Positions 9,767-20,667 are shown, counted from the stretch's first letter. The stretch is DNA of 64,000 nt from Agarophyton chilense (GCA_030374765.1 JARGXX010000088.1:682001-746000), one strand, 5' to 3'. Made by a program: numbers and translations. The notes: generated from the letters alone by a model not told the origin.

Positions 9767-10402
9767 ATGGACGGTGGGCGCGGTGGCCATACATGCAGTC
9801 ATGCGCATCATGACCACGATCACGAGGACGAAGCAGGTGGTGAGGCATGGGAACTGTTTAAGCAAGTCGACACAAATGCCCTGATTTGTTTAAACGAAGC
9901 GCAACCTGATTCACTCAAACATGTTCTTCGCCCTTGGTACAAACGTTGTGATACAACTTTGCCGACCTTGAAGAGCGACGCTGATGACCAGTTACTTATG
10001 TGTATCCCGTTTATTTCTCCTGTAAAGATTAAGTCGATCTGCATCATTGGAGCTGGAGACATAGAGAATCCATCTCACATGAAGGCGTATCTTAACGATG
10101 AAGTTCTTGACTTCTCAAGTGTCGAAGGAAAGAGGCCAATACAAGAATGGGATCTTACCGAGCGGAATGTGGATGGTGTCATTGAATATCCAACCAAATA
10201 CACAAAATTTCAAAACGTGACCAAGTTGTGGCTTTTTGTAAGTGATAACTTTGGGGCTGACTTCACAGAAATTCGATACATTGGTTTAAAGGGAGAGTAT
10301 ACAAAATATAAGAGGGAAGCTGTGAACACGGTGTATGAAAGTCGTCCGTTGAAGGCTTCAGAGGACGTGAAGAGCATGAACACGCCAAGGATGGGAATGT
10401 AA
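9767..10402 (+). CDS. PITHD1: PITH-domain protein (PITHD1-like)
   Basis: The frame is open from a GTG at 9716, but the family start is the ATG at 9767, giving 211 residues, the same length as human PITHD1. The N-terminus is His-rich (CSHAHHDHDHEDE), as in relatives (SHGHSHGG). The PITH jelly-roll fold follows at about residues 25-190: INTALICLNEAQ-like VDTNALICLNE, LLMCIPFISPVKIKSICIIG, and FVSDNFGADFTEIRYIGLKG. PITH domains also occur at the C-terminus of thioredoxin-like protein 1, which docks on the proteasome; that role for this stand-alone protein is inference. No intron is present. Confidence 0.92.
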   Translation: MDGGRGGHTCSHAHHDHDHEDEAGGEAWELFKQVDTNALICLNEAQPDSLKHVLRPWYKRCDTTLPTLKSDADDQLLMCIPFISPVKIKSICIIGAGDIENPSHMKAYLNDEVLDFSSVEGKRPIQEWDLTERNVDGVIEYPTKYTKFQNVTKLWLFVSDNFGADFTEIRYIGLKGEYTKYKREAVNTVYESRPLKASEDVKSMNTPRMGM

Positions 10403-12199
10403 TGGGTTTCAAGCTTCTGAATAGCCTGCGTGTTTCAGCTAATTAATTGTGTACCCTGAAATGAAACTGTCAGTTTTAGTTCAAAACTGTACAAGGTAGA
10501 TAAAGGAATACTTTGAATAAAACGGTCAAGCAGCAAAATAACAGTACAATAACCAAAATACACAGATGCAAGTTAGGATCTCGAATTGGGCTCTGTCCTT
10601 TCAATCACGTAGCCGTTCCTTATTCCCCTCTATATATCCAACACCATCTTACACATGCCAGTGTTCTTGCGCGGCAAACGCATTTGTCGACTGTAAACGT
10701 CCGCGTTGCCACAATGCTGGTGCTACGCATACGTTTTCATTATCAGTTGAGCGCGTGCAAAGAGACTCAAATCATTGGACGGTATGCTATGGTTGTTCCA
10801 TCAACTTTGTGCCCATTTTCTGCATGTTCCCCACACAACCTCCGGAGCAGAAGATTCACAGATCAGTTGCTTCAATTTTCATCTCACGCTCGGCCAAATA
10901 GTGAAACACCTCTTCACTTGCATCGCGCTCATAGGCATTACTTCCTAACACAAGAGCTTTCAAAAATGAGCTCCTCCCCCCCTCTGTGAGAAATCGCCAA
11001 TAATTCCAACGGGAGTACCATGTGGCTTCCAGTCACCGCTTTGGCGCGTGGACTTGTTTTCTGGGCCATGGAGATCATTTCCGTTCAGAAGGCGTGGAAC
11101 TGGACGGATCGAAAGAGCAAACAGACCGAAAATGGTTGGTTCCCGTTCGAGACGGGTACCGAATGACATGGTCCGAGGTGCGTTCGCTGCTGACGAGAAA
11201 TTCCTTGCGACTGCATTGCAATTGCTACACGGAAGGATGGGAACTGTTTAAAATGAGGCGTCGTCGATGAAGTTGCATATCGTTCGCTTCTCCTCCGCCG
11301 TGGAAGGTGATGTGGAGCCAAGAGTCGGTTAGGTATGTTGAAGAGACAAGAATAGCATCGGGAATGGAATGAGGGGCACTACATAATTGGTTTTCAGCGA
11401 TCACAAGCCGTCGGGCTGAGCGCGCGGCGTGAAAGCACAACGATGGTGACCAAAGTGGCACCTGGTGCGCGGTTCGCGTGATGTTTGTGTCAGTGGTGCC
11501 ATGCACTTATGAGGCGCGCCACACGTGCGCGACGCATGTGGAGCGCGAGCGCTCGCCACTCGTGTGCCACCCGTTTCACGCCCGATGCGCTTTCTTTGAT
11601 CGACGTGGTAGCCGCAGCTTCACGCTCTAGTGTTGGTCGTCCACATAACGAACAAACGATGTGAAACACCAGCGTGCCCTTTTCTTGTTTCAGCGGCGCA
11701 TGGGCAGCGTGACGCCAATCTCGCAACTTGAGACACAGTGCAGCATTGTAAAAGGCACCTTGTCATGTTGATCATGTCAATGTTGGCTACAGCGACTGGC
11801 CTCAATTGTCATGACCGCGTCGTCGCTGCTTAGCCTACCACAGAGGTAATGTAATGCTCGTAACGTCGACTTACACGTACTTTTGTTTGCATGTCGTGCA
11901 CATTTACTACTCGAGGCAATCAAGGAGCAGCACGTGCTCTTGCTTAGGCCCTGGCACCGTATCGCCGTGCTCCTATCAACTCCGAACGGTGCGCTCCAAC
12001 TTTAACCCTCACCCGGCCAATGACTGCCCTGTTCGACGCTTATCTAGAGTGCATCCAGTAGCACTGTGCTCAACCAGCCATGCAGCAAAAAAAATCGATA
12101 TCACCAACGATAACATTATGCAGTAACGTCTTTACGTTGCGTGTAAGATTGTTCAGCTCTGCTGCGAGTCGTCTCAAGTAATACGATGACATTGCCGCG
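10403..12199. other. Intergenic, no gene recognised
   Basis: About 1.8 kb between the tails of PITHD1 and the MYB gene. The longest open frame (10513-10989) starts at TTG and resembles nothing. A 16-base block, GCCACACGTGCGCGAC (11518-11533), recurs at 14041-14056 on the other side of the MYB gene. Confidence 0.4.
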
Positions 12200-13789
12200 T
12201 TAATGCCCCCATTCTGTACCTGACCTCCACACATCAACACCCCCCTGCATGTTCGTGTTGTTGGAAGACAACCACGACCGTCGATCGTCACCTCGCATAC
12301 TGCTAACGTCATGGCCAGTCATGCGATCCGCATCTACACTTGTAGGAAACGCTTCCCGAAACAAAGCTTGTTGCGTTTGTTCATTTGTGCCCACAGCGTA
12401 ACAAGCTCCGGGTACTTGTGTCTGCAACGCATACTGGCTCCCAAGCTCACCATGTTGTGTTGGTTGCTGCGATAATGCATTATGTGGTGCCCAACGCTTC
12501 GCAGAATCTCCAAATCTGCACGCTTCGGGAGGATAAACAGCTTGATGAGACTTGTTCGTATCCATTCGAGGCGTGCGTTGAATGGCTGTGACTCGTCCAC
12601 GTCCGCTCACCATTGACGAGAAATTAGTACAGCTTGTTATTCCACTCACATTTAGAGAGGATAACATACCATTGGGTGGTGGTGCTGGTCCAGCGTTCAC
12701 TGCAGGAGGCGCTTTAAACACGTCAACCATGCCCGAGTTGTTGACCGGTGCTACAGGTTGATCACATGTTTCTAGCGGCGGTGTCCAAGAGGAAAGTGGA
12801 GGTTCATGCTTGATACGACACTCCTCCATGTCGTCGCTGCCCAGATGCGAATCGTGTATTGATCGCTTGCGCTTGTCTTGTTGCTCCCGCCGTTTAAAGA
12901 ATTTCTGAGCATGTGACTGCACCTGCGTGGCGGTTCTTGTCGGTATCACTTGCGCAATTTTCTTCCAATTTCCGCGGCCGTATTGCCGAAGCCCAACCAG
13001 AAACAAGTAGTGCTCCTCTTTCGTCCAGCCACGTTTAAACTGCCTTTTGCGCGGCGGGCCGATGTAAGAGGGCGCTTTGGGTTCCGCGAAAAGGGGCGTG
13101 GAGGTGACGGGTGAAGTAGCGTTGTGGAGAATTGGCGGGGTTGTGGTCAATGACAGCGATGGTAAAAGGTGTATGTTGGAGGCGGACGTGGAAGATACTG
13201 GAATGAACTGGCAATGAAAGGGACACTTTCCGATTCGTCTGCAGGGATTCTGGTGTTGATTCTGCATGCCACAGATGATATGACCGTCGGCACTGTATAC
13301 TTTTCCTCCAAACACGGTACATCGCGCCTTGAGCAGTTTGGCAATGTCATACATAACTGCATGTTGCTTTTGATTTGGAGAGCACGGGGGGGTGGGTTCG
13401 TATCTGGTGGGCAATGACACGAGCGGTGGGGTGGTAACGGGAGCCGAAGCTTGTGACGCACTGCCCCTTGCGGTAGGATACCGAAGCACCGGGTATCCCA
13501 CTGGAAGAGGCAGCGACATTCGAGGCGGCTGTTCCATGCTCACCGTGGGCGGCGTCGGCGTATCATAAGGGCCGGAGTACACAGGCTCGACGTGTGTGAA
13601 CGACGGCAGTGACTTTGGGATGGCGCCATCAAAGAAAGTGCTCTTCTGATTGAGCGCATGCGAGGTGACCGGCGGAGGCGCTTGCGATACAGCTGGTAAA
13701 GACTGTGGCAGTTGAGTGCGGTGAAGCGGCCAAGGAGTGGGCAGACGCGACGACGAAACGTGCGGTGAACGTGGTGCATATGGGTACAT
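12200..13789 (-). CDS. SHAQKYF-type MYB transcription factor
   Basis: A 529-residue protein from an ATG at 13789. It has a single MYB repeat (about residues 252-300): RGWTKEEHYLFLVGLRQYGR, GNWKKIAQ and TRTATQVQSHAQKFF, the plant and algal R1/2-MYB class defined by SHAQKYF (here SHAQKFF), which binds I-box or evening-element type DNA. A basic stretch (PPRKRQFKRG) precedes it and KRREQQDKRKR follows, both likely nuclear signals. About residues 155-195 hold a Cys/His cluster (C-x18-C and CRRIGKCPFHCQF) outside the MYB repeat that may bind metal. The flanks are Pro-, Ser- and Thr-rich and probably disordered, as in activation regions. The target genes cannot be seen. Confidence 0.88.
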   Translation of the reverse strand: MYPYAPRSPHVSSSRLPTPWPLHRTQLPQSLPAVSQAPPPVTSHALNQKSTFFDGAIPKSLPSFTHVEPVYSGPYDTPTPPTVSMEQPPRMSLPLPVGYPVLRYPTARGSASQASAPVTTPPLVSLPTRYEPTPPCSPNQKQHAVMYDIAKLLKARCTVFGGKVYSADGHIICGMQNQHQNPCRRIGKCPFHCQFIPVSSTSASNIHLLPSLSLTTTPPILHNATSPVTSTPLFAEPKAPSYIGPPRKRQFKRGWTKEEHYLFLVGLRQYGRGNWKKIAQVIPTRTATQVQSHAQKFFKRREQQDKRKRSIHDSHLGSDDMEECRIKHEPPLSSWTPPLETCDQPVAPVNNSGMVDVFKAPPAVNAGPAPPPNGMLSSLNVSGITSCTNFSSMVSGRGRVTAIQRTPRMDTNKSHQAVYPPEACRFGDSAKRWAPHNALSQQPTQHGELGSQYALQTQVPGACYAVGTNEQTQQALFREAFPTSVDADRMTGHDVSSMRGDDRRSWLSSNNTNMQGGVDVWRSGTEWGH

Positions 13790-16700
13790 TACTTGTGGGG
13801 AGGGGGGGGGGTGGGGAGGAAGGAGGAGGAAAGGGGAGGAGGGAAGGTTAAAAAGGTAACATGGACCGAAGCGTGGACGAGCTTAATAGAGCCACCCAGC
13901 GCGAAAGGGGGCGGAGCGTGGGCGCAGGGTAGTGGTTTGGTTGACAGGGCTTCAGCACGAGGCACAAGCGCCTGAACTTGCGTGAGATGCGCTGGTGAGA
14001 CGCGTGTGGAGGGGGGGCTTTTGAGCCGCGGTTCTAAGGTGCCACACGTGCGCGACCGACGCGTGTGGCGGGTGGAATTCGCACTTGTAGAACGCGTTAG
14101 TGTTTGCTATACACGCGGGCTGCGAGAACGCAGAGCGCTGTCACGTCACTACGTGGCTTGCGTTTTGACGGAAAACGTTTCGCTCGTGCTTTGGCTTTTG
14201 GAGTCGCTCACTTTGGTGTGCGTCTGTTTCACCGTTGAAACGCGCGCGTAGTTACAACGAACAAAAAGCAATGTACGATGGTCAAGTTGCTTTGACTGTA
14301 GAGATTTGCGCGCAGCTTTTAACGTTTCTCCTATCTATAACAGTGTGCCTCCCCCCCCCACTTCGTTGAGCGCCGTTTTCGTGCTTGACCGCTCCTAATC
14401 ACAGCTCTGATCATTTCGCTCAGAAGACCACTTTCAAGTGCATGAGTATCACTCGGCACCACACTCGTGACAAACTTGTAAAATATGGCTCACTCCACAG
14501 CAGCAGTTTGTCACCGCCAAGCATCGTGCTACGCGACAAGACGTTTCCTTTTCACTGAAACGGTTACCCTAAATTGCGATTTGCGTGTGACAGGCTTACG
14601 ACTTGTCGCTTTCACTTCCAAAAAATCAACCCGTCGACGACAGGCAAGTCGTTGGCTGCATTCAGATGAGCACACGCTGCTTAACGTGTTCTACTGCATC
14701 TACTTCTTTTGGATCGATTGCAATCGCAAATCTTCAAGCCCTCGGAGTGGCGTACTTTTCTGACAATGGTGATGAAACTCATCCATGCAAAACGCGTGAT
14801 TTGTGACATCCAAAAGTCCATGACCGTCACCCATGTCATCGCAAGTTCAGCCTTTCGTTTCATTCTGATCAGCAGTCGATTCTTTTTTCCATCCATCCCA
14901 TGCCTCATGATGAGATACGCTGCGTACTTGCACATGCGAGTCACCAGTAAATTGTCCAGACTCCGTCGGGGGAATGAACGAGAGTAACTGTTGAGGAAAG
15001 AGAAATAACAATGAGAGCCTATCACGTACACAGCAGTTATTCTTGGAATACTCCACAATTGGTGATTCCAATTCCTTGCTCACTAACCTCGAATCTTGTC
15101 TGTGACGCATGCAAACACGCTTCCATCGCTACATGTTGTGTTTTTGCACCGCCGACTTTGTCGCACGATCATCTTCTCAAGGCTCTCTGAGGCACGGGTC
15201 AGTTGTGTCTTCTTCACGTAGCCATCAATAAAGATCGAGAAAAGGGTACCAGAAAGAATCCAAGAACAAGCTTGCTACCTTATGTTAGCGTTACATGCCC
15301 AACATCTTGTGCACCATTTTCAATTCTGATTTTGATAAGTCAAGTAGCTTCATCTGATAGAGCAAGAAAAAAGCTTGTTTCAGCATATCTTTGTACTGGT
15401 GTGCGCTTTGGATATCTGTTGCTAGAGTCAAATTATTCCCTCATTGACAGTTCGGAGATAAAACGCTGTGAGCGCTCGCTGAACACAAGTATCGATAGGA
15501 AATCATGCGCGCGCTTACACGTTGTACCACCTGGAATCGAATACCTTGGAAACCGGAAAGCATCAGGAGACGACAGGGGCTCACAGATGGCGCCAATGAT
15601 GGCTTCTTCCACGCCGATCGCACCACATATACTGGCTATGATGTTGCCAAACTTGTGGTCTCCAAAGCGTTTCTGACGTGCGCAATGCCAAATGCAAGGC
15701 AACCGGAGCATACCCGAGGATTTTTGTGTCAGCAGCGTCTGGATTTTGCTCTCCAAAGTTCGTCACCCTCTATCGCTGAGGAACTAAGCAACAGAAAAAT
15801 GCACTATGGCCAGGAAACGCTGCGACTAAAACATGTTCTACACGCACCAGAGCCAATGTTCATTCAAATACATACTCTTGGAATAGAATAGAAGGAAGGT
15901 GGGAGCGAGCCAGAGAGGCTGCGCTTCCTTGCAGCTAATAGCTGCCGGCCGTGGTGGTGAACACAGATGAATGTATGCCGAAGAGCCTTCCTGCCCAAAA
16001 CAGATGCAGAAAATGGAAATGGTATGTCTACGCCAGAATTAGTTACCGTCAGTGGTGCGCCTGTCACTGGTGCAAAGCGGAGAACAAATTGATACGTTCT
16101 AGTGATGAAAGCTTCGCGAATGCACGAGTTTTCAAGGGATGCGATGTCACAGTTCAAAACGATTTGGCAAGTGTTCGTTTGACGCAAAGAATATCGCCAG
16201 CATAGGCGCGAATCTTCCTCAGGGGCAATGACGAAAAAATAGAGCCATCTTTCGTCAGCAACGCACAACGGCGGCGCTGAGGACTCATAATTCTTGACCT
16301 GGATGCGAGGTTAGAATGCCCACTTTTTAGTGTGTAATCGACCACTTGAATGCTGCCTCCGCTCGATGTGCTCTCTCACCTCTACGTTTCCGTTTACTCT
16401 ATTGTAAAATTGCTTGTCTGCTTCAAGCAGACATGGGCCTAGAAATGTCGCTTGTTTTGTAGACGAAAACCGCTAAGCTACGGCGATCGGCTGTTTAAAC
16501 ATGCAGAACATGGTGCCAAATGCGTCTATCAAACGGCAAACCCCAGCGGTTTCGCCGAGGCAGCAGGCTACTGAAGCCCGCTGCTCTCTGAAACCAGCTC
16601 AAGGGCGAATCCGACAAACTACACGACCGCACCACTGCTTTTCGTTCTTGGAAGACTGTATCTGGGTTCCCGGTATCGAGATGCGAGAACTAATTAGCAG

Positions 16701-17380
16701 TTCTCGCATTTACACAGTCCCATTTTATAGCCTCCGTTCATATCTATAGCTCGAGGAGATTGTTCATTCCTCCGCTTTACAAAACAAATATTGCCGGTCT
16801 CCAATGTTCCAAGCTTATTGATCCGTATCCAAAGTCCATAGTTAGTCGCTTTTCCAGTTTGAGCTGAAATTCGTATTCGAAGCCCCTGCCCCTACCCCCT
16901 CTTCCTGTGGCTTTGATTTTGTTCCATTCTCCGGTATTTGAACTGATGCTCGCCACGCACTTTTCATATATTCTCCCACTCCCTAACATGGTCATCAAAC
17001 ACCCACTGTTCCGTGCCACCACCCTTCTTTGGCGATGATTTTCGGAACACACAGGTGCTCGAAATCGAGAAAAGGATGCCCACAATGTCGGAGGAAGCTG
17101 CGAAGAAGGCAGCGGTTTCTTGGAAGCAAGTTTCTTGAGGTGAATGAAGGTGGGATGAACACCTGTAACAGCAGTCTTGTTTGCTCCCCCGCACTTCATG
17201 AGCGATTCAGATGATTTGCTTTTCCGGACACCGACGAGAAAGCACCTAAGGTGTGAGCAAAAAAAGCACCAGTTTCATGAAAATAGTTCTTGTTACCATC
17301 ATTGTATTCTGTAACAGTTTAAACCCCGATTTCAAAAAAGACAAAACCTAACGAACATGAATGCTTCAAGCTGATGAAAG
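13790..17380. other. Long upstream region of the MYB gene, no firm gene
   Basis: On the plus strand 13799-13855 is a G- and purine-rich tract with a run of ten or more G, directly upstream of the MYB start; on the coding strand it is a pyrimidine tract and the G-strand could form a quadruplex. At 14041-14068 GCCACACGTGCGCGACCGAC runs into GCGTGTGGC, an imperfect inverted repeat around CACGTG. Several frames of 90-157 codons exist (14485, 15203, minus 15756, minus 16268), but none is recognisable and several lack an ATG. Confidence 0.4.
16777..17199 (-). CDS. Unrecognised ORF (140 aa)
   Basis: An ATG-started frame, Lys- and Arg-rich (MKCGGANKTAVTGVHPTF; later GRGGRGRGFEYEF). It has no signal peptide, membrane segment or known motif. 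It lies 181 bases from the stop of the RING gene, on the same strand. It may be chance. Confidence 0.18.
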   Translation of the reverse strand: MKCGGANKTAVTGVHPTFIHLKKLASKKPLPSSQLPPTLWASFSRFRAPVCSENHRQRRVVARNSGCLMTMLGSGRIYEKCVASISSNTGEWNKIKATGRGGRGRGFEYEFQLKLEKRLTMDFGYGSISLEHWRPAIFVL

Positions 17381-18682
17381 TCATCGGAACCTCAAGTGGT
17401 CAATTTTTCTTTTGGCGACACTAGTCGAAGGGCGGTGAATTCCAGGACGCTTTGGGACGAAGGTAGACAAGCTGAAACTGGGAGTATTAGGCTTCTTACC
17501 TCCGGGACGGCGCAAAGATGATGGCCTGTTCACAGCCGATGGAAGACGAAGCGTTTCAAAGAATGGACTTTCCTGAGAGTTGCGGGTATCGCTTGAAATT
17601 GATTGCGTCTTACTTTTCTTTGTATCCCTGGAATCGTCAACAACATATGAAACACTCCGCTTTCTTTCGCCGGTCTTCCTTTTTGCATCCAGCGCGTGAC
17701 GGAGTCTTTCAAGTCGTCGCTCTTTGTCTTTTACCTCTTTGAGCATGGATTCGAATTCTTCCGACTTCTGTTCGAGCTCTTTTTTCTCGGCTTTCATTTT
17801 CTCCTCTAATATTGCAAGGTCACTACTCTTCTTTGCAACTTCAATCAAGTTTTGGTTGTACTTTCGCTGCGAGGCTTCTAACCTTTCTTCCCTTTCAGCG
17901 ATTCTAGAAATCGAATCCTGAACCTTTTCCCGTTCCTCTTTTAGCTTCGCGATCTTCGCTTGATAGAGTGACTTTGATTTTGCGACTTGATGTTTCATTT
18001 CCTCAATTTTTCGCGTCGCTTGCTTCTTTATATTAGTCGTAGAATCTAGAAACACACTCTGTTCATTACAGAGATGTTCAAAGGCTCTCAGGCTTTCGGT
18101 TAACAGGTGGTCTAGCTCAGTTCTTTGTTCCTCAGAATCCTGAATGGTGAGATCAATTGTACGAGCATGTCCACTTCCCGAAGGCTCCGTAGCTGGAGGA
18201 TCGGGCAGACCAGTCCGCAAGACTATGAGCTCTCCGACATGGACATTATCTCGACAGACAGGGCAAGGGATCTTCCGTCCCCGATATTCCCCGAGCTGGT
18301 GCATACAAGCAACGTGAAAGACATGTCCACACATAGTCGTACAAGAGTTGGAAGCATAGAGGGGTTCTCGGCAAATGACGCATTCGGATGCAGCTGAACT
18401 GGTAGATTCTGGAGCTGAATTGGCAACGCGCTCTGCACTCCTTTGTTGAATAAGAGAACGAATATGTTTCATTGCTTTGGACATCTCCGACATCATGCTC
18501 TCAATGGCGGGTCGCAGAGTACCGTTTTGCTTCTGGGGCAATTGCTGATGGCAGTCATCAGAATTCATAAAATCATAAAGTGATGTCTCATGGGAATCTT
18601 CTGGTGGACTTCGGACCAAAAAAACGTCGTCCTCATCCTGAATGACTACAGGGGGGGCCATTCTCGTTGCTCTGATAACCAT
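17381..18682 (-). CDS. RING-finger, coiled-coil protein with SUMO-interaction-like motifs
   Basis: The frame is open from a TTG further upstream; the first ATG is at 18682, giving 433 residues. A C3HC4 RING lies at about residues 101-143: CVIC, then CTTMCGHVFHVACM and CPVC, with all eight metal ligands present. Two acidic-flanked hydrophobic stretches look like SUMO-interaction motifs: PPVVIQDEDD near residue 12 and TIDLTIQDSEE near 176. A long charged coiled coil runs from about 200 to 340. The tail is basic and Ser/Pro-rich with KRKR and KKSK, suggesting a nuclear protein. RING plus such motifs is the make-up of SUMO-targeted ubiquitin ligases; RING plus a long coiled coil also recalls TRAIP. 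Ubiquitin ligase activity is likely, the SUMO link is inference. Confidence 0.8.
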   Translation of the reverse strand: MVIRATRMAPPVVIQDEDDVFLVRSPPEDSHETSLYDFMNSDDCHQQLPQKQNGTLRPAIESMMSEMSKAMKHIRSLIQQRSAERVANSAPESTSSAASECVICREPLYASNSCTTMCGHVFHVACMHQLGEYRGRKIPCPVCRDNVHVGELIVLRTGLPDPPATEPSGSGHARTIDLTIQDSEEQRTELDHLLTESLRAFEHLCNEQSVFLDSTTNIKKQATRKIEEMKHQVAKSKSLYQAKIAKLKEEREKVQDSISRIAEREERLEASQRKYNQNLIEVAKKSSDLAILEEKMKAEKKELEQKSEEFESMLKEVKDKERRLERLRHALDAKRKTGERKRSVSYVVDDSRDTKKSKTQSISSDTRNSQESPFFETLRLPSAVNRPSSLRRPGGKKPNTPSFSLSTFVPKRPGIHRPSTSVAKRKIDHLRFR

Positions 18683-19386
18683 CGTGGACTGTGGAAAAAC
18701 AAGCTCAGTAAGAGATGCACTTCGAAAGCTCTCTCGCTTTCTCCTGCGTCGGGGTTTCGTTTCGGAGAGGTAGGCTACGTTTCTATTTCCAAGGCAAGCC
18801 AGTCTATTCAATAATTCAACTGCGCAATGGCGCTATATCCGCCACGCACCAGGTGTTGCTTTGTATGATAGAATCCCGGTTGTCTCTCGCGACCGGAGTG
18901 AAGGAAAGGAAGATGTGCCTTAGATTCGGCTCACAGTGGATTACTAAGAATTGAATGTAGTAGAGCTGAACTCCAATTCTGCCGTGGATGCTATTTCGTG
19001 GCTGCCGAATGCCTGCTTCTCAGTGCAGTATCGGTGTCTGTGCCAAAGCGCGCCAAAATATAAAACTGAACGAGATAGCCTTATCTTCTACTATGTGTGG
19101 GGATCGTCCAATGTCGGAATTACACGTATGAATTGCTCTCCGCCGTGTGAGCATCCATGGATGTAGCTGGATCCGATCAAATTGATCTCCTCAGGACCAG
19201 CAGACATGATGTGTCTCAAGTGCTCATACTTGTACGAAGGGCGACGAGGGGATTGCTAACCCTTTAGTAGCTACAAATGCTAGCAATCCTTCCTACGTGG
19301 TGTGAAGATTCAAGGATTATCCATAGACTCGATAGGTCACGCTTACTGCAAACGATTTGGAGACACCTTAGAACGCAACCTCCTCG
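18683..19386. promoter_or_regulatory. Divergent gap between the RING gene and TGT
   Basis: About 700 bases with only short overlapping frames. It should contain both promoters; no clear TATA box was noted. Confidence 0.35.
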
Positions 19387-20667
19387 ATGGTGAGAGTTCC
19401 AACACGGACAATGCGGCGATACTGTTCAAATCTTGCCCAAGGCCCAATCCAAAAGATGCACGCCAAGCATCGTCGAAAGGCGCCAGCTACAGACCCCTAT
19501 ACACTTCCACCTCCTCCCGAGTTCTTCCCAAAGTTCGAACCACTCGATTGCTTTAAATACGAGCTCGTTCATCAGTCAACAAAGTCTGCGGCTCGAGTGG
19601 GTCGCATTCACACCTCCCATGGAATTATAGATACTCCTGGTTTCGTAGCAGTTGCTACCAATGCGGCCTTAAAGGCTGTGGATCACCGTCCGCTCGGAGA
19701 TCTTCTCCAGCTTATCTTTTGCAACACATATCATCTTCTCCTGCATCCAGGTCCAGAGGTCATCAAGGAGGCAGGAGGATTACACAAGTTCATGCAGCGT
19801 GAAAGACCCATTATCACGGATTCAGGAGGATTTCAGGTATTTAGCCTTGCCCACGGGAGCGTAACGGATGAACTCAACATGAAGAGGTCGAGGGCGCGGG
19901 AAACGTCGCTTCTCCTCAAAGTTGACGAGAATGGTGCTACTTTTCGTTCATACAGAGACGGCCGACGACTAACGCTCACTCCTGAATCAAGTGTCGACGC
20001 GCAGAAAGTATATGGATCAGATATTATCGTGCCACTTGATGAACTTCCACCATACCACATCAAGAAAGAAGAGCTCCATCGGTCTGTATTGCTTTCTCAT
20101 AGATGGGAGGCTCGTTCTTTGATGAGGCATTTAGAAGACCGAAGAAATCAAGCGATGTACGCTGTAGTACACGGCGGCATTGATCAAGACTTGCGTCGGA
20201 TGTCTGCAGAATACTTGACCAGTCTGCCATTTGATGGGTATGCCATAGGAGGAAGTCTTGGAAAAGATCGATTCGAATTGTTTGATTTGCTTCGCTTTGT
20301 AGTCCCTCTACTACCAAAGGACAAGCCAAATCACCTTTTGGGCATTGCAGATGTTGACAGCATTCAAGGAGCTGTTCCCTTCGGTGTCGATACGTTTGAT
20401 TCCTGCTTCCCAACCCGCCTCGGACGTCATGGGACTCTGCTCACAAAGCGCTTTGGTCGTGTCCAAATACGACAAGGCAAATGGCGAAACGTGTTCGAAC
20501 CGCCGGATTGGGAAGGAGGGCTCCGAGGTCACACATTGGCATACCTGCACCATCTTTTCAAAGCCCACGAACCAATTGCCGCCACTTTCCTTACTTTGCA
20601 TAATCTTCTGTTCATGTCCGAGTTTATGGAATCACTCCGATACAAAATTTTGAATGACGAAATCTAA
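19387..20667 (+). CDS. Queuine tRNA-ribosyltransferase (TGT family) lacking the zinc cysteines
   Basis: A 426-residue TIM-barrel TGT. It has FCNTYHLLLHPGPE, the catalytic-site block ITDSGGFQVFSL, VVHGGID, and GVDTFD with the nucleophile Asp position, followed by CFPTRLGRHGTLLT. TGTs swap guanine for queuine or preQ1 at position 34 of GUN tRNAs. In the family a CxCxxC plus His near the C-terminus binds structural zinc. Here the matching stretch reads PPDWEGGLRGHTLAYLHHLF: the three Cys are absent and the loop is shorter, although TLHN with the His remains. AIGGSLGK replaces the usual AIGGLSVGE. The first 60 residues are basic and could be a leader (start ATG at 19387; later Met at residue 24). 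Its stop is one base from that of AAR2. Confidence 0.9.
   Translation: MVRVPTRTMRRYCSNLAQGPIQKMHAKHRRKAPATDPYTLPPPPEFFPKFEPLDCFKYELVHQSTKSAARVGRIHTSHGIIDTPGFVAVATNAALKAVDHRPLGDLLQLIFCNTYHLLLHPGPEVIKEAGGLHKFMQRERPIITDSGGFQVFSLAHGSVTDELNMKRSRARETSLLLKVDENGATFRSYRDGRRLTLTPESSVDAQKVYGSDIIVPLDELPPYHIKKEELHRSVLLSHRWEARSLMRHLEDRRNQAMYAVVHGGIDQDLRRMSAEYLTSLPFDGYAIGGSLGKDRFELFDLLRFVVPLLPKDKPNHLLGIADVDSIQGAVPFGVDTFDSCFPTRLGRHGTLLTKRFGRVQIRQGKWRNVFEPPDWEGGLRGHTLAYLHHLFKAHEPIAATFLTLHNLLFMSEFMESLRYKILNDEI

Noticed and set aside
10513-10989. A 158-codon plus frame after PITHD1
   Set aside because: It starts at TTG, has biased composition and no recognisable domain.
15433-16345. Several minus-strand frames of 61-134 codons
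   Set aside because: Most lack an ATG, none resembles a known family, and joining them with the CTGAC rule gave nothing convincing.
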